Source of the DNA: Haematococcus lacustris
Taxonomy: Eukaryota > Chlorophyta > Chlorophyceae > Chlamydomonadales > Haematococcaceae
Length of the DNA: 64,000 bases
Assembly (NCBI GenBank): GCA_030144725.1
Contig: JASKMD010000029.1
Span: forward strand, 3,721,464-3,785,463
Reading direction: 5' to 3'
Shown here: piece after piece, positions 43,401 to 56,655 of the stretch
How the letters are laid out: each line of letters opens with the position of its first letter
Position numbering within the stretch: position 1 is the stretch's first letter
Notes under the pieces: model-generated
Database searches by the model: none
Seen by the model: only the letters and a program-made list of their open reading frames with translations
What the model was told of the DNA's origin: nothing
Program-made: the position numbers and the translations under genes

Positions 43401-46400
43401 GCATGAGCAGGACCAGGCATGAGCAGGACCAGGCATGAGCAGGACCAGGCATGAGCAGGACCAGGCATGAGCAGGACCAGGCATGAGCAGGACCAGGCAT
43501 GAGCAGGACCAGGCATGAGCAGGACCAGGCATGAGCAGGACCAGGCATGAGCAGGACCAGGCATGAGCAGGACCAGGCATGAGCAGGACCAGGCATGAGC
43601 AGGACCAGGCATGAGCAGGACCAGGCATGAGCAGGACCAGGCATGAGCAGGACCAGGCATGAGCAGGACCAGGCATGAGCAGGACCAGGCATGAGCAGGA
43701 CCAGGCATGAGCAGGACCAGGCATGAGCAGGACCAGGCATGAGCAGGACCAGGCATGAGCAGGACCAGGCATGAGCAGGACCAGGCATGAGCAGGACCAG
43801 GCATGAGCAGGACCAGGCATGAGCAGGACCAGGCATGAGCAGGACCAGGCATGAGCAGGACCAGGCATGAGCAGGACCAGGCATGAGCAGGACCAGGCAT
43901 GAGCAGGACCAGGCATGAGCAGGACCAGGCATGAGCAGGACCAGGCATGAGCAGGACCAGGCATGAGCAGGACCAGGCATGAGCAGGACCAGGCATGAGC
44001 AGGACCAGGCATGAGCAGGACCAGGCATGAGCAGGACCAGGCATGAGCAGGACCAGGCATGAGCAGGACCAGGCATGAGCAGGACCAGGCATGAGCAGGA
44101 CCAGGCATGAGCAGGACCAGGCATGAGCAGGACCAGGCATGAGCAGGACCAGGCATGAGCAGGACCAGGCATGAGCAGGACCAGGCATGAGCAGGACCAG
44201 GCATGAGCAGGACCAGGCATGAGCAGGACCAGGCATGAGCAGGACCAGGCATGAGCAGGACCAGGCATGAGCAGGACCAGGCATGAGCAGGACCAGGCAT
44301 GAGCAGGACCAGGCATGAGCAGGACCAGGCATGAGCAGGACCAGGCATGAGCAGGACCAGGCATGAGCAGGACCAGGCATGAGCAGGACCAGGCATGAGC
44401 AGGACCAGGCATGAGCAGGACCAGGCATGAGCAGGACCAGGCATGAGCAGGACCAGGCATGAGCAGGACCAGGCATGAGCAGGACCAGGCATGAGCAGGA
44501 CCAGGCATGAGCAGGACCAGGCATGAGCAGGACCAGGCATGAGCAGGACCAGGCATGAGCAGGACCAGGCATGAGCAGGACCAGGCATGAGCAGGACCAG
44601 GCATGAGCAGGACCAGGCATGAGCAGGACCAGGCATGAGCAGGACCAGGCATGAGCAGGACCAGGCATGAGCAGGACCAGGCATGAGCAGGACCAGGCAT
44701 GAGCAGGACCAGGCATGAGCAGGACCAGGCATGAGCAGGACCAGGCATGAGCAGGACCAGGCATGAGCAGGACCAGGCATGAGCAGGACCAGGCATGAGC
44801 AGGACCAGGCATGAGCAGGACCAGGCATGAGCAGGACCAGGCATGAGCAGGACCAGGCATGAGCAGGACCAGGCATGAGCAGGACCAGGCATGAGCAGGA
44901 CCAGGCATGAGCAGGACCAGGCATGAGCAGGACCAGGCATGAGCAGGACCAGGCATGAGCAGGACCAGGCATGAGCAGGACCAGGCATGAGCAGGACCAG
45001 GCATGAGCAGGACCAGGCATGAGCAGGACCAGGCATGAGCAGGACCAGGCATGAGCAGGACCAGGCATGAGCAGGACCAGGCATGAGCAGGACCAGGCAT
45101 GAGCAGGACCAGGCATGAGCAGGACCAGGCATGAGCAGGACCAGGCATGAGCAGGACCAGGCATGAGCAGGACCAGGCATGAGCAGGACCAGGCATGAGC
45201 AGGACCAGGCATGAGCAGGACCAGGCATGAGCAGGACCAGGCATGAGCAGGACCAGGCATGAGCAGGACCAGGCATGAGCAGGACCAGGCATGAGCAGGA
45301 CCAGGCATGAGCAGGACCAGGCATGAGCAGGACCAGGCATGAGCAGGACCAGGCATGAGCAGGACCAGGCATGAGCAGGACCAGGCATGAGCAGGACCAG
45401 GCATGAGCAGGACCAGGCATGAGCAGGACCAGGCATGAGCAGGACCAGGCATGAGCAGGACCAGGCATGAGCAGGACCAGGCATGAGCAGGACCAGGCAT
45501 GAGCAGGACCAGGCATGAGCAGGACCAGGCATGAGCAGGACCAGGCATGAGCAGGACCAGGCATGAGCAGGACCAGGCATGAGCAGGACCAGGCATGAGC
45601 AGGACCAGGCATGAGCAGGACCAGGCATGAGCAGGACCAGGCATGAGCAGGACCAGGCATGAGCAGGACCAGGCATGAGCAGGACCAGGCATGAGCAGGA
45701 CCAGGCATGAGCAGGACCAGGCATGAGCAGGACCAGGCATGAGCAGGACCAGGCATGAGCAGGACCAGGCATGAGCAGGACCAGGCATGAGCAGGACCAG
45801 GCATGAGCAGGACCAGGCATGAGCAGGACCAGGCATGAGCAGGACCAGGCATGAGCAGGACCAGGCATGAGCAGGACCAGGCATGAGCAGGACCAGGCAT
45901 GAGCAGGACCAGGCATGAGCAGGACCAGGCATGAGCAGGACCAGGCATGAGCAGGACCAGGCATGAGCAGGACCAGGCATGAGCAGGACCAGGCATGAGC
46001 AGGACCAGGCATGAGCAGGACCAGGCATGAGCAGGACCAGGCATGAGCAGGACCAGGCATGAGCAGGACCAGGCATGAGCAGGACCAGGCATGAGCAGGA
46101 CCAGGCATGAGCAGGACCAGGCATGAGCAGGACCAGGCATGAGCAGGACCAGGCATGAGCAGGACCAGGCATGAGCAGGACCAGGCATGAGCAGGACCAG
46201 GCATGAGCAGGACCAGGCATGAGCAGGACCAGGCATGAGCAGGACCAGGCATGAGCAGGACCAGGCATGAGCAGGACCAGGCATGAGCAGGACCAGGCAT
46301 GAGCAGGACCAGGCATGAGCAGGACCAGGCATGAGCAGGACCAGGCATGAGCAGGACCAGGCATGAGCAGGACCAGGCATGAGCAGGACCAGGCATGAGC

Positions 46401-49400
46401 AGGACCAGGCATGAGCAGGACCAGGCATGAGCAGGACCAGGCATGAGCAGGACCAGGCATGAGCAGGACCAGGCATGAGCAGGACCAGGCATGAGCAGGA
46501 CCAGGCATGAGCAGGACCAGGCATGAGCAGGACCAGGCATGAGCAGGACCAGGCATGAGCAGGACCAGGCATGAGCAGGACCAGGCATGAGCAGGACCAG
46601 GCATGAGCAGGACCAGGCATGAGCAGGACCAGGCATGAGCAGGACCAGGCATGAGCAGGACCAGGCATGAGCAGGACCAGGCATGAGCAGGACCAGGCAT
46701 GAGCAGGACCAGGCATGAGCAGGACCAGGCATGAGCAGGACCAGGCATGAGCAGGACCAGGCATGAGCAGGACCAGGCATGAGCAGGACCAGGCATGAGC
46801 AGGACCAGGCATGAGCAGGACCAGGCATGAGCAGGACCAGGCATGAGCAGGACCAGGCATGAGCAGGACCAGGCACGGGCCTGACTGGGCCCCACGTGAA
46901 GGGCGGCCAGGGGCTAAACGGGGTCTAGTGAAGGAGGAGGGAGGAAGGGAGGTAGGAAAGGGGTGGGCAGGCATGGGGGCGGCTGACAGGCAGGTGTATG
47001 TGGCGGCCTGGGCCTGCTGACCTGCATGGGCAGGGTGGTGAGGGTGGTGAGGGCCACACTGCGGCACTGGCACAGCCGCTGCGCCCGCGCCAGCCCCAGG
47101 CTGAGTCGGCCCAGGTGCGCCACGCCCCCCAGCGCCACCACCTCGATCAGCCCATCTGCAGCCAGCCAGCCAGCCAGCCAGCCACAACTGGGAGGCGGCG
47201 CTTGGAGTCAGGCTAGGAGGCAGTGCATTGATGTCGGGCCAAGCTCAGGCTGGCCAGTGCAGGGCAGGTGGACAGAGGCCAACAGGGCAGGCGGGGGGTG
47301 CAGGGCAGGGGCTGGGGTCAGGTGCAGTAGAGGCATGCCCTGATCAAGATGCCCAGCTGTGGGCAGGGGAGGGAGGGGGGAGGGGCAAGGGCAAAGGAGG
47401 AGGGGGGGATGGGGGTGGCAAGGGGCAGGGCAGGAGTGGGGGAGGGGCATTGGGCAGGGGAAGAGGAGGAGAGGTGGGGCCTAGGGGCAGGGGAGGAGGG
47501 GAGGAGAGGTGGGTGCTTGGGGCAGTGGGGTCACCTGCCAGGGCCTGGCGGCGGTTTGTGGTGAGGTTGGCTGCTGCTGCTTGGCAGTCCGGGGAGGCTC
47601 CTGGGGGGAGGGCGATGGGGGGGGCGGGCAGGCCGGTCTCCCACAGGTACACCCCGCCCTGCAGGGGGCAGGCGGCAGCAGGCGCCAGTCAGCCTGGCTG
47701 CAGCGGCTGCAGCTGTGAAGGCCGGGGCAGTTCAGCACAGCAGGCTGGAGCCAGCGCTGTCTTCATCCAGGCCAACACCAATCGCAGTGTGGATGACAAG
47801 GGCAAGGGGGAGGGCAGGTGCAGCACAGCAGGGCGCAGTTTGGGTGAGAGGGCGGTGAGGCAGCTGCTTGGGGAGCAGCCAGCAGGCCAACTGAAGGGGG
47901 GAGGCGCTGGTGTGTACAGGAAGCAGAGCCTGGGCAATACCCTGGAGAAGGGCCCCGCACCACCCTGCCCCGCCCCGCACCACCCTGCCCTGTCCTGCCA
48001 GCCCAGCCTGCCTCCCCCCTTGGCCCACCATGTGGCAGGGTATGTTGGTGATGACCAGGCCCTCAGCGTCCGGCGGCAGCGCCACCTCCACCCCATCACA
48101 CTCCAGCCGCAGCTTCAGGTGGAGGTCAGCGCAGGAGCGGCGCAGCAGGTCAGGGGCTCCAATGCCGGTGTACCACACCTGCGCCCCAGTCGCACTCACA
48201 CTCCTCACTCTCATCCAGGTCACACTAGTACACCTCACCCTTGCCCAGTTCACATTCATATACAGTTCCATGGAGCAACATGGGCGGCAACATGAACAAT
48301 CGCTCCATGAACGATCGCTGTGAACCAAAGCATCAGCCATGCAGCTATGCCTGGGAGGCAAGAGGCCCCAGGCGCCATGGCTAGGGCAGGGCAGGCAGGG
48401 CAGGGGAGCTGCTGGCAGGGGAGGGCAGGGGGGCAGTGGCGGCTGGGCGGGCGAGGCAAGCGACCCCTGTGCTGTGCCGCCCCAGGGGTGGTTGGCCCCA
48501 ACCCTGCAGCCAGCTGCGGCCTCTGACATCAGCCTTGGTGTAAGTAAGTTGAGTAAGGCAGCAGCATCCATGTGGACAAGGGGTGCGCATGCCCCCCTCC
48601 CCCTGCCCCTCCCTCTGCCCCTTTCTCCCCCTCACTGCCCCCCCTGGCCCCCCCTGCCCACCTTTTGCCCCCCCCCTCCCCTCCTGTGCTCCCCCCTCCC
48701 CTCCTCTGCCCCTCACCCACCTTGTTGCCCAGCTGCGACCTGAAGAAGCCGGGCATGGCCTCCCTGATGCGGTGGAACTCCAGCGCCACCTTGGCGTCAA
48801 TGCCCACGCCCAGGTAGTTGTTCAGGCTCAGCTGCCGGCACCCCACACCACCCCCTGGCCCAAGGGGGGCGGCCCCCAGGGGGGTGGGGGGGGGCAGCAG
48901 CAGCGGCTGAGCCTGGCCCCCCTGCCTGCTCGCTTTTGGGGGTGGTACATTGGGGGCAGCAGCTGGGGGGGCGGGGAGGGGGGCGGGGAGCAGCGGAGGG
49001 GCCGGCTGCTTGGGGAGGGAGGGGGCCGGGCTGAGGCTGGGCGAGGGGGCGGGGGAGGGGGGGGCGCTGCTGCTGCTGCTGGCTGCTTGGGCCCTGCGCA
49101 TGAGGCCCTTGATGGCCCGGCTGGGGAGGGAGGGCGGGGTGGGCTTGGGCTGCGCTCACAACAAAAAGGGGCCAGGGGAGGGGGGAGGAAGCATAAGGGT
49201 TGGTGGTGTGGGGTGGAGTGTGATGCATAGTCCCCCCTTCCCCCCCCTCACCCCCCCCCCTCCCCTCCCTTTTCCCCCCCTTGCCCCATGGGCCTGCCCA
49301 CCAGGGGAGTGACAGTGAGGGCCCAGCGGTCCAGCCTTGCAGGCGCTGCCGCCGCCACGTCCTGCAGCAGCCCCGCCAGGCCCTGGGGGGGCAGCTGGCT

Positions 49401-52400
49401 CAGCCCCCCACCCCACCCCAGGCACCTGGCCAGGTCATTGCCTGCACAGCATCACTCCCCCCCCTGGCCTGAGCTGCACACAAACCTAGACAGGGGGCAG
49501 GGCATGGCGGGGCGGGGGCTCACACAAGGGCTGCCCGGCAGGAGCAGCAGCAGGAGCAGCAGCAGCAGCAGCAGCAGCCCCCCCCACCCCCGCCCCCCCT
49601 CACCAGTGCCCATGGGGAGGATGGCGACTGGTGGTGGCTGCCACACAGGCGGGTGCGCCCCCCCCCAGGACCCAGCCGCCAGGGCCGGCTGCGAGCTGTG
49701 GCTGCGCCCCCCCAGGGCCAGGGCCAGCGGCAGCCCCCCCGCCCCCCCCCTGGAGCCCTGAAGCCAGGCCTAGGCGACCTTCTTGGGGAGGGGTAGCGCA
49801 GGGGGGGGCGCCTGGACCCATGCCCTCCCCTGCTGCCCCAGCCCCATCTGCCTGCTGCTGCTGCTGCAGTGCTGCCTGCTGCTGCTGCAGGCTGAGGGTG
49901 TGTATGGCCTGCAGCACCCAGCCCACGGTGCCGTCCCCCCCCATCACCAGCACACGCAGCCCACGCAGCGCTGAGAAGAAGCGCAGGGCCGCCTCAGGGC
50001 CCTCACGGGGCAGCTCACACACCTGGGGTACCAGGGGGGGGTAACCAGGGGGGGGGGGGGTAGGAGGGGGGGGTCCCAGGAGGGGGAGGGCAGTCAGGGG
50101 GGGTGGGGACAAGGCCTCCTCAAGCATCAGGGCTGAAGGGACCGGCGGTGTCAACCCGCACCTACCTCCCCCCTCCTCCCTTCCCCCTGCCCTTTTCCCC
50201 CTCCCCCCCCGCCTGTCCCCTCCCCCCTTGCCCTTCTTCCACCCCCCTGCCCTTCCCTCACCCCCCCCTCCTGACCTGCAGCGGGTGCAGGAGCTGTAGC
50301 AGCTGCTGCAGCATGGTGGCGCCCATCTGTGGCCCTGACTTCAAGTTCACGAACACCAGCAGCGGGCGGTGGCTCAACCCCAGACGCGACGGCTCTGGGG
50401 GGGGGAGCAGCAGGGGGGGCAAAGGGGGAGGGTGGCAGGGGCGGCAGGGCAGCCGGCAGCATGAGGGGGGCAGCCATGGGTTAAAGAGGGGTGGGGCAGG
50501 GCAGCCAGCACTCCAGGCTGGCGACATCAATGGCCCTGACCACCAGCCGGCCCCCCCTCCCCTGCCTCTGACCCTGAACCACTAGGAAGGCAGGTGAGAT
50601 GGGGGGTGGGGAGGCAGGTGGGCTGGGGCTGAGGCGCCTTCCTCACCCGGCTGGTGCTGCTGGGTGACGGGCACTGCGGGCTTGTGGGCAGCACACTGGC
50701 CACTCAGCCCCACACCCATTCGGCCTGTGGCTCACTGGGCTCAAGGGGACTGCCCTGCCCTACCCCAGGGTCAGCCACCTGTCTGCCTCCACCCCCCCCC
50801 CCTCACCTGCCACATAGCGCTCCCAGCGCTGCGGCTCAGCCCGCTGCCACCAGTGCATGGCTGCACTCACGCTGCCGCCAACACGCGCCCGCACCCCCTT
50901 GCTGCCGCCCTGCGCCCCCCCCCCGCCCCTTCACACCTCCCCCCCCTCCACCCGCACTGCCCTTGCCTACCCTCCTCCCCCCCCCACCCACCCCGCTGCC
51001 CCTCCCAGACTGGCCACCTGCGGCACCCCCCTCACCCCCACCTGTCACCCCCACCGCCCCAAGCTTCCCCCGGCTGCTTGGGGGGGCGGCCACAGACCTG
51101 TCCCCCCTGCTGACTGCTGTGAAAGCGGCCACTGGGCTGGGCAGGGTCAGGCCAGGGGGAGGGGGCAGCAGCTGCACGGCCTGGGGGGGGAGGGCCAGCC
51201 GCCCCACTGGCCCCATGCTGCAGCCGGCTGACCCCCTGCTAGGCCAGAGCTGCTGCCTGGCCACCGGGAGCCCCCCGCTGCTGCCCGGCTGCTGCAGGCA
51301 GGGCAGTGGCCCCCCCGCCCTAGAGCCATGATCTGAGATCTGACTGAGCAGGCCGTACCCCCCTTGGGAGGGGGGAAGGGGGCTGCTGCTATGGACATTG
51401 CAGGTATGGGTTAGGTGTGAGGGGGGGCAGCGGCCTCTGTCTGCAGCCGCCACCCCCCTCCCCCACCACCGCGTGCGGCCCCACCTCCCCGGCGCTGCTC
51501 AGGGACGCGGCACGGCGGTGGCCGCCCCCTGCCGGCAGGGAGGAGAGGAGCAGAGGGTGGGGGGCATCAGGGGGGGGGCTGCCAAGCCGGCAGGCAGCCC
51601 CTGCCTTGCCAGACGCCTGACTCAGTGCTGGGCCCGACGGCTGGGGGGGGTGGAGGTCTGATGGTGGTTGCCTGGCAGGGCAGGCGGGGGGGGGCGGGGT
51701 CAGGGCCAGGCACTGCTGACTTGCAGACCTGGCTCTGGATCTCTGCTGCTGCCACTCCTCCTCCACCCTCCACCGACATGCTCTTGGCCGAGCGTCCCCT
51801 GGGCCTGGCCCCCCCTGGAGCCGCAGTCGCCGCCCCCCCCCCCTCCCCCCCCGCACGCTTTGGACTTGTCCTGGCCCTGGTTGCTGCAGGAGTTGAGCAG
51901 CTCCCTGCCCCCTGTGTGCTGCTGCAGCAAATGGCAGGCAGGGGAGGGGGGGGGTAACAAGCCCCCCCCCCCCGTGCCTCCCCCCCCCCCCCGTGCCTCC
52001 CCCCCCCACCGGCCTGCCCCCCCCCCCCTGCTGCTGCTGCTGGAGAGTCTGGGGGTGTGAGGGGGCAGGGCCAGGGCCTGGGGACCCCCAGGAGGCCAGC
52101 TGTCCCTGCAGGGCGGCCAGGGTGGCGGGGGAGAAGGCGGCGGGCTGCGCCATGACCACACACAGCACATGGGCCAGGCCGTGGCACCAGGTGCAGGTCC
52201 ACACCGGCTCCATGGCAAACAGCCCCACCTCACACGGCTCCCCGCACACCAGGCACAGCTCAGGGGGGCTGGGGCCCCAGGGGGGGTGCTCCTGGGCGTC
52301 CTGGGGGTGGGGGGCGTGGTGTGTGGAAGGTGGTGAGAAGCTGGGGGGGTCCCCTGGGCTGCTCCCGTGCAGGGGGTCCTGGGTCAGGGGGGTGGGGCTG

Positions 52401-53414
52401 CTGGCGGCAGGGGCCAGGCTGCGGAAGTCCTGGCCCTGGGGGTGGGCCCAGGTCCTGCTGCTGCTGCTGCTGGGGGAGGGGGGGTGCGGGGGGGGCCGGT
52501 GCAGGGAGGCGCCGTGCTCAGCTGCCAGGGCTGGCAGGGTGACCCCGGCAGGGCACCAGTGGTGCAGGGGCCAGGGGGCGTCAGGCAAGGCCAGCGGCTT
52601 GCAGTCGTGCGGCATGTAGCGGGCGCAGCTGTGGTGCACCACCACCCGGCAGTACAGGCAGTGCTGGCCGGACAGGCAGGGGGTGAGGCACACGGCGCAC
52701 ACCACAGGGGCCGAGTCACCATGCAGGGCGGGGGACCAGCAGTGCGGGGCTGCGGGGTACAGCGCGGGCTGGCTGGCTCGCAGCTCACGCAGCGCCGCAG
52801 TGGCGACGCTGACAAAGGGCACGGCCTGAGCCAAGGGAAGGCGGGAGGGGTGCAGCAATATCAACGTGCTGGGGGTGAGTGGAAACATTGTGAGCAAGGG
52901 AAGTGGCAGCAGGGTAGAGGACATTGATGGCAGCCTTGTGAACCAGCCTTGTATTGAGCACTGTGGAAAGAGAGACATGTGTTGAGAACAACATGTTCGC
53001 ATCCAGGTGCCCATGTGCCAGTGCTGAGGTTGACCCACTCCACATGTATGTTGTAAGTAAGGGTGCAACGCAGCCCAGGTATGCTATAGTTTGGGCCAGC
53101 TGCCGTCCTAGCTTACGTTGTTGGGCAGCAAACAGGAGACAATGATGACAATCGCATGGCCCCGAACTTGTACTTACCCTGCGAGCTGTCCATACGCGGA
53201 TGCCGCGCCCAGCAAGCCCAGCAAGAAGGTGTAAGAAGGTGAAGACTAGCGAAACCGCTGCCACTAGGAGCAATAGGGGAGCCCAGTGCAGGGCGCACAG
53301 GGCCCTAGCTATCGCACAAACTCCCAAGGCGCTTTGGCTATGACACGAGACGTGCCCAATGGAGAACGCGTCCGGGCAATGCAGGGGCCGTAACCAATCC
53401 GTCATTGCGGGCAC
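40494..53414 (-). CDS. DGK: Diacylglycerol kinase, plant type (membrane anchor, two C1 domains, catalytic and accessory domains)
   Basis: Phosphorylates diacylglycerol to phosphatidate with ATP at membranes. Minus-strand exons set by frame and GT-AG: 53414-53178 (Met start, 79 residues, hydrophobic segment LHWAPLLLLVAAVSLVFTF); from 52825 (C1 zinc fingers CAVC…HHSC and CLVCGEPC…CTWCHGLAHVLC); one ending 50807; 50394-50276 (RPLLVFVNLKSG); from 50022 (ATP loop GGDGTVGW); one ending 49604 (PVAILPMGTG); 49441-49302 (NDLARCLGWGGGL); one ending 48721 (LNNYLGVGIDAKVALEF); 48178-48029; 47658-47535 (GGVYLWE); 47155-47022 (DGLIEVVALGG…HLG); 40950-40891 (VDGEPWLQEP); 40649-40494 (ends in TGA). Phases agree at each junction given with both ends. 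Domain order follows Arabidopsis DGK1/2. Between the C1 domains and catalytic core there is a long low-complexity linker with unresolved splicing. The intron 47021-40951 holds a 5.9-kb satellite. Confidence 0.92.
40977..46875 (-). repeat. 16-bp satellite array, about 369 copies, inside a DGK intron
   Basis: Unit CCAGGCATGAGCAGGA on the plus strand (the text repeats every 240 bases, 15 units) with almost no variation. Plus frames contain TGA in each register. Minus frames have no stop, and since 16 is not a multiple of three every minus frame runs through as a 16-residue period (LVLLMPGPAHAWSCSC), giving spurious open frames of about 2000 codons. The array lies wholly between splice donor 47021 and acceptor 40951. 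Confidence 0.98.
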
Positions 53415-55630
53415 CTTTGGGTCATGCGGCAGAGCTATTCACAGGCGACCAGGATGAACTTTCGAAGTCGAACATGACCATTGCGGGTGGATGGCGGGCA
53501 CGATGGTATGGTTGCTGATGCTTGCTGAGTCTAGTCTGCGGGGTATAGGAGCCGGCTTTCGGCGGCCGGTAGAGACGGGAATAGCAATGGTAGCGGCTGC
53601 AAACATTTTTTTCCACCAAGAAATTGCCCTTGTCAAGCAGATGATGATGATTTCCGCACCATCATTTAAATTTCGGCCTACAGCGATCCCAGTGGAGCCC
53701 TCCCTAAAGAGCCGCCTGAGTCCTTCAGGCCTGAGGTCTGAGGATAGGTTCGAGGTGAGGTGTTGATAATGTTGGGAGGTGGTGAAGTCAAGTGGCTGGG
53801 TGGGGTCAAGGGAAAGGCGGAAGGTAACATCTTACATATGTGCATTGACATGTGTCCTTGCAGGCAATCGTGGCCAGTTTTCAACAAGGCAAGGCAATCA
53901 TGCGTCAGGAGTTTGATGTGTTCAGCGATCAGCACCATCAGGTGACCCCAGGCCTGACCCACAACATGAGCATGACCTTAACACATCTCACATGACGTGG
54001 CATTGCCAACCTCCCATACCCCTGCAGTTTCTTTGACTGGGACGTGTCAGCCATGCTCAACATTTGCCGCTGTGCAGGGGGCCCAAGGCCATGTCCCACT
54101 GGGCTGTTCCAATGAGAGCAGGGGGGGAGATTATCTTAGTTTAACAACAAAGTGACAATCAACAAAGTCGATCAACAAAGCGACAATCAAGCGACAGCTC
54201 ACACCGCATGATGGCTAAGAAGAAGCGGAAGCCCTTTGGCTAGTCGCAGCTCTGGGTGAGCTGCCTCTGGCTCCCTCTGGCTCCCCTCTGGCATTAAGTG
54301 CCATGGAATGGCCAGGTGCTGCGGCTAGTGTGTCAGGCATGTGCTTCATGTGCGATGTACCCACACAGGGATAGGTAGCCGGGATAGGATGCAGGCGAGC
54401 AGTGCAGAGAATGAACCAGGGGAGCCGTATGAACAAGCAAGGGGTCACCTCGCCTCCTCCCCACTCTCCCCCTGCTGGGTTTTGCTGCACCCACACTGAT
54501 GCAACCTAGCTGTACCCTAGTACCCTCCCTGCTGAACCTAGCCGCTTCACTAACACTATGCTCACCCCTCACAGAAGTTTCACGCACGTGCTCTTGCAGT
54601 GTGCCCATGCTTCCGGCCATCTTCTTTACATGCAGGCAATGAGGTGGGCCCATAGCTTACCAACTCTTCAATGCACCCGCCCCCCTCACCCTCACAGGGC
54701 ACGGGGTTGCCCTGGCGCGTGGGGTATGACCTCACATTAGTGTGCCTGTCACACATATGTTGAGCACATGCCATTCGCTGTCGCACATGCAGGCAGCAGT
54801 TAGGTGCAAAGGCAGGGGAAGGGCGGGCAAACAACTTGACTACCTTGCCCTTAAGGAAGGCCCAACAGCTTCAGAGCCTGCAGCCATGGCTCCAGCAAGT
54901 ACCTCCCCACCTGGCACCTACCTAGCATTTCTCAGCAGGGGTGCGGGAGGTGCCAGCTGTGCGCCTGACGGCTGGCCAGCCTCCCCCACACCCTCGCCCT
55001 GGTGGCCTTCTCAGCCTTGCGGTTGCGCAAGGTGGCCAGGCATTGCAGCCACAAGTGCCTTGCACGCTCACTTTCACAAGCCCGCAATGTTCCCAGCCAG
55101 CTCCTTCGCTCAGCAGTGATGCGCAAGCTGGATGTAGCGGGAGGCATATGGGCCAGCGATGAGGGGAAGGACCTCCTAGCCAGCCAGCCATGCTGCCCAA
55201 GGGGTTAGGATAGGGACCACTCCCCTTCGCTTCCCCCAAGCCCCTTCCCCTGCCTCCCCCTTCCCCTTCCCCTACTCCTCCCCCTAACCCTAGCCCATGC
55301 ACGGGTGCATCTGGCGCATCACAAGTCAGTGATGGCACCACCCCGCCCCAGTCGCCGCGCCCTTTCTTGCGTGCTGTGCAGGGACGCCTCTGAGTGCTCC
55401 GCCGTGCTCTGCAGGTTGTCACTGGCTGCATGCACGGCCTGCAGCATGGACAGCAGGGTGGAAGCGGTGGTGGAAGACGTGGGAAGGTGCCCCATCGCAT
55501 GGCAGCATACATGGAAAGGAAGGAAGGAAATAGGGAAGGAGGTCAACGCCTCAAATGGATGGAGATCATCATAGAAGGAGAGAGATTGGCAGAGGGACGA
55601 CTCCCTTGCTGCCCTACATGATGACAAATG
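53415..55630. other. Upstream flank of DGK and intergenic DNA; no gene seen
   Basis: Likely contains the DGK promoter next to 53414. Several frames of 60-200 codons overlap on both strands without recognisable motifs. Short GCATGC-rich clusters occur at about 55630-55720. Confidence 0.4.
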
Positions 55631-56638
55631 TCACATGCATGCAAGCAGGATGATGCATGCAGGATGTTGCATGCATGACGCACATGCAGGAGGTTCATGC
55701 ATGCATGGCAGCATGCCAGCATAACCTGAACTGCAGCAGCACCATTGCATGCCCCCATAGCTGTGCATGGACAGCATGCAGTGATGACACTGAGCCCCTG
55801 CCCCTCCACTCACGCTGGTGTGAGTGCTGGTGTCCAGTAGGCCTGGAGGCAAGCAGTCGGCCCCTCGCACTCGGTGTCTAGCCTGTGCGTCGCCCTCCTC
55901 CTCCGCCTCTTCTGCCCGCCTCGCAGCGCCTTGTCCCCGCACGTTATCACGCCCCAGGCTCAGCTGTCGCGGAACCCACGGCGCGCGCCCCGTCTGCCCC
56001 GGCCTGCTGCCAGTCTCGACCGGGCATCGCGTGTCAGTTGAGGCCTCTAGTGGCGCCTCCCGGCCAACGAAAGAAGTGCTCGCCCGCCATCTCAGCCACC
56101 CCTCCGTGCCATGTCGTACATTTAACCGTGTCCCCGCAGATCGTGGCGCGTTGGCTGGTGCCCTCGCCCGTGTCAGGCTGGTTGAGTTGCGGATTGCCGC
56201 ACTGGAGGTCGGGGTGCGGCCAACGGAGCCACGGCCCAAAAGGATGACGAGGTGCCGCGTACCGCCGCCGTGTTGGCGACGGGCAGCGACGTCGGCCGGC
56301 AAGACGTGGTCGGTGACGGGATGGAAGGTGCAGGGAACGTAGGGAGGCGGAAGATGACGCATGCGAGACGGGAGTCCGGACCCCCGGATATCGGAGCGAC
56401 CTGGACCTCCCGCGCCTAAGAGCACATCTAGTGCGGCGTTCGTGGTGCCGCTGGCGAGGAGGTCGAGCAGCGATCTGGACTCGGTGGCCATGGCCTGAAA
56501 CACACGAGTCAGCACGTGCTCACGTGCAGGGTATGCAGCAACAAGTTGGTATGGCACATCCACCCCACCCACTCTCTTCATGCTCCTAGACAAGGCCTGC
56601 GCTATGAGGCTGCCAGGATCTAGCAGCTGCTCACCCAC
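55631..56638 (-). CDS. Unrecognised 335-residue open frame
   Basis: Starts [20 protein letters not shown] and continues with [20 protein letters not shown] and [19 protein letters not shown], which has the look of folded protein for about 80 residues. After that it becomes Arg/Pro/Gly-rich with no motif I know. The start abuts the (CTGGG)n array. A 172-codon frame overlaps on the plus strand. It may be one exon of an unknown gene or a transposon relic. Confidence 0.3.
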   Translation of the reverse strand: MGEQLLDPGSLIAQALSRSMKRVGGVDVPYQLVAAYPAREHVLTRVFQAMATESRSLLDLLASGTTNAALDVLLGAGGPGRSDIRGSGLPSRMRHLPPPYVPCTFHPVTDHVLPADVAARRQHGGGTRHLVILLGRGSVGRTPTSSAAIRNSTSLTRARAPANAPRSAGTRLNVRHGTEGWLRWRASTSFVGREAPLEASTDTRCPVETGSRPGQTGRAPWVPRQLSLGRDNVRGQGAARRAEEAEEEGDAQARHRVRGADCLPPGLLDTSTHTSVSGGAGAQCHHCMLSMHSYGGMQWCCCSSGYAGMLPCMHEPPACASCMQHPACIILLACM

Positions 56639-56655
56639 GGGCGAGTCTTTGAAGA

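Noticed and set aside
40804..47187. Open frames of about 2000 codons on the minus strand
   Set aside because: They are the 16-bp satellite read through. The unit has no stop on this strand and 16 is not divisible by three. Splice sites and DGK homology on both sides place it in an intron.
55824..56342. Plus-strand 172-residue frame
   Set aside because: It overlaps the minus-strand frame 55631-56638, has skewed composition and no motif. Neither strand can be confirmed, and the longer one was kept only as low-confidence.
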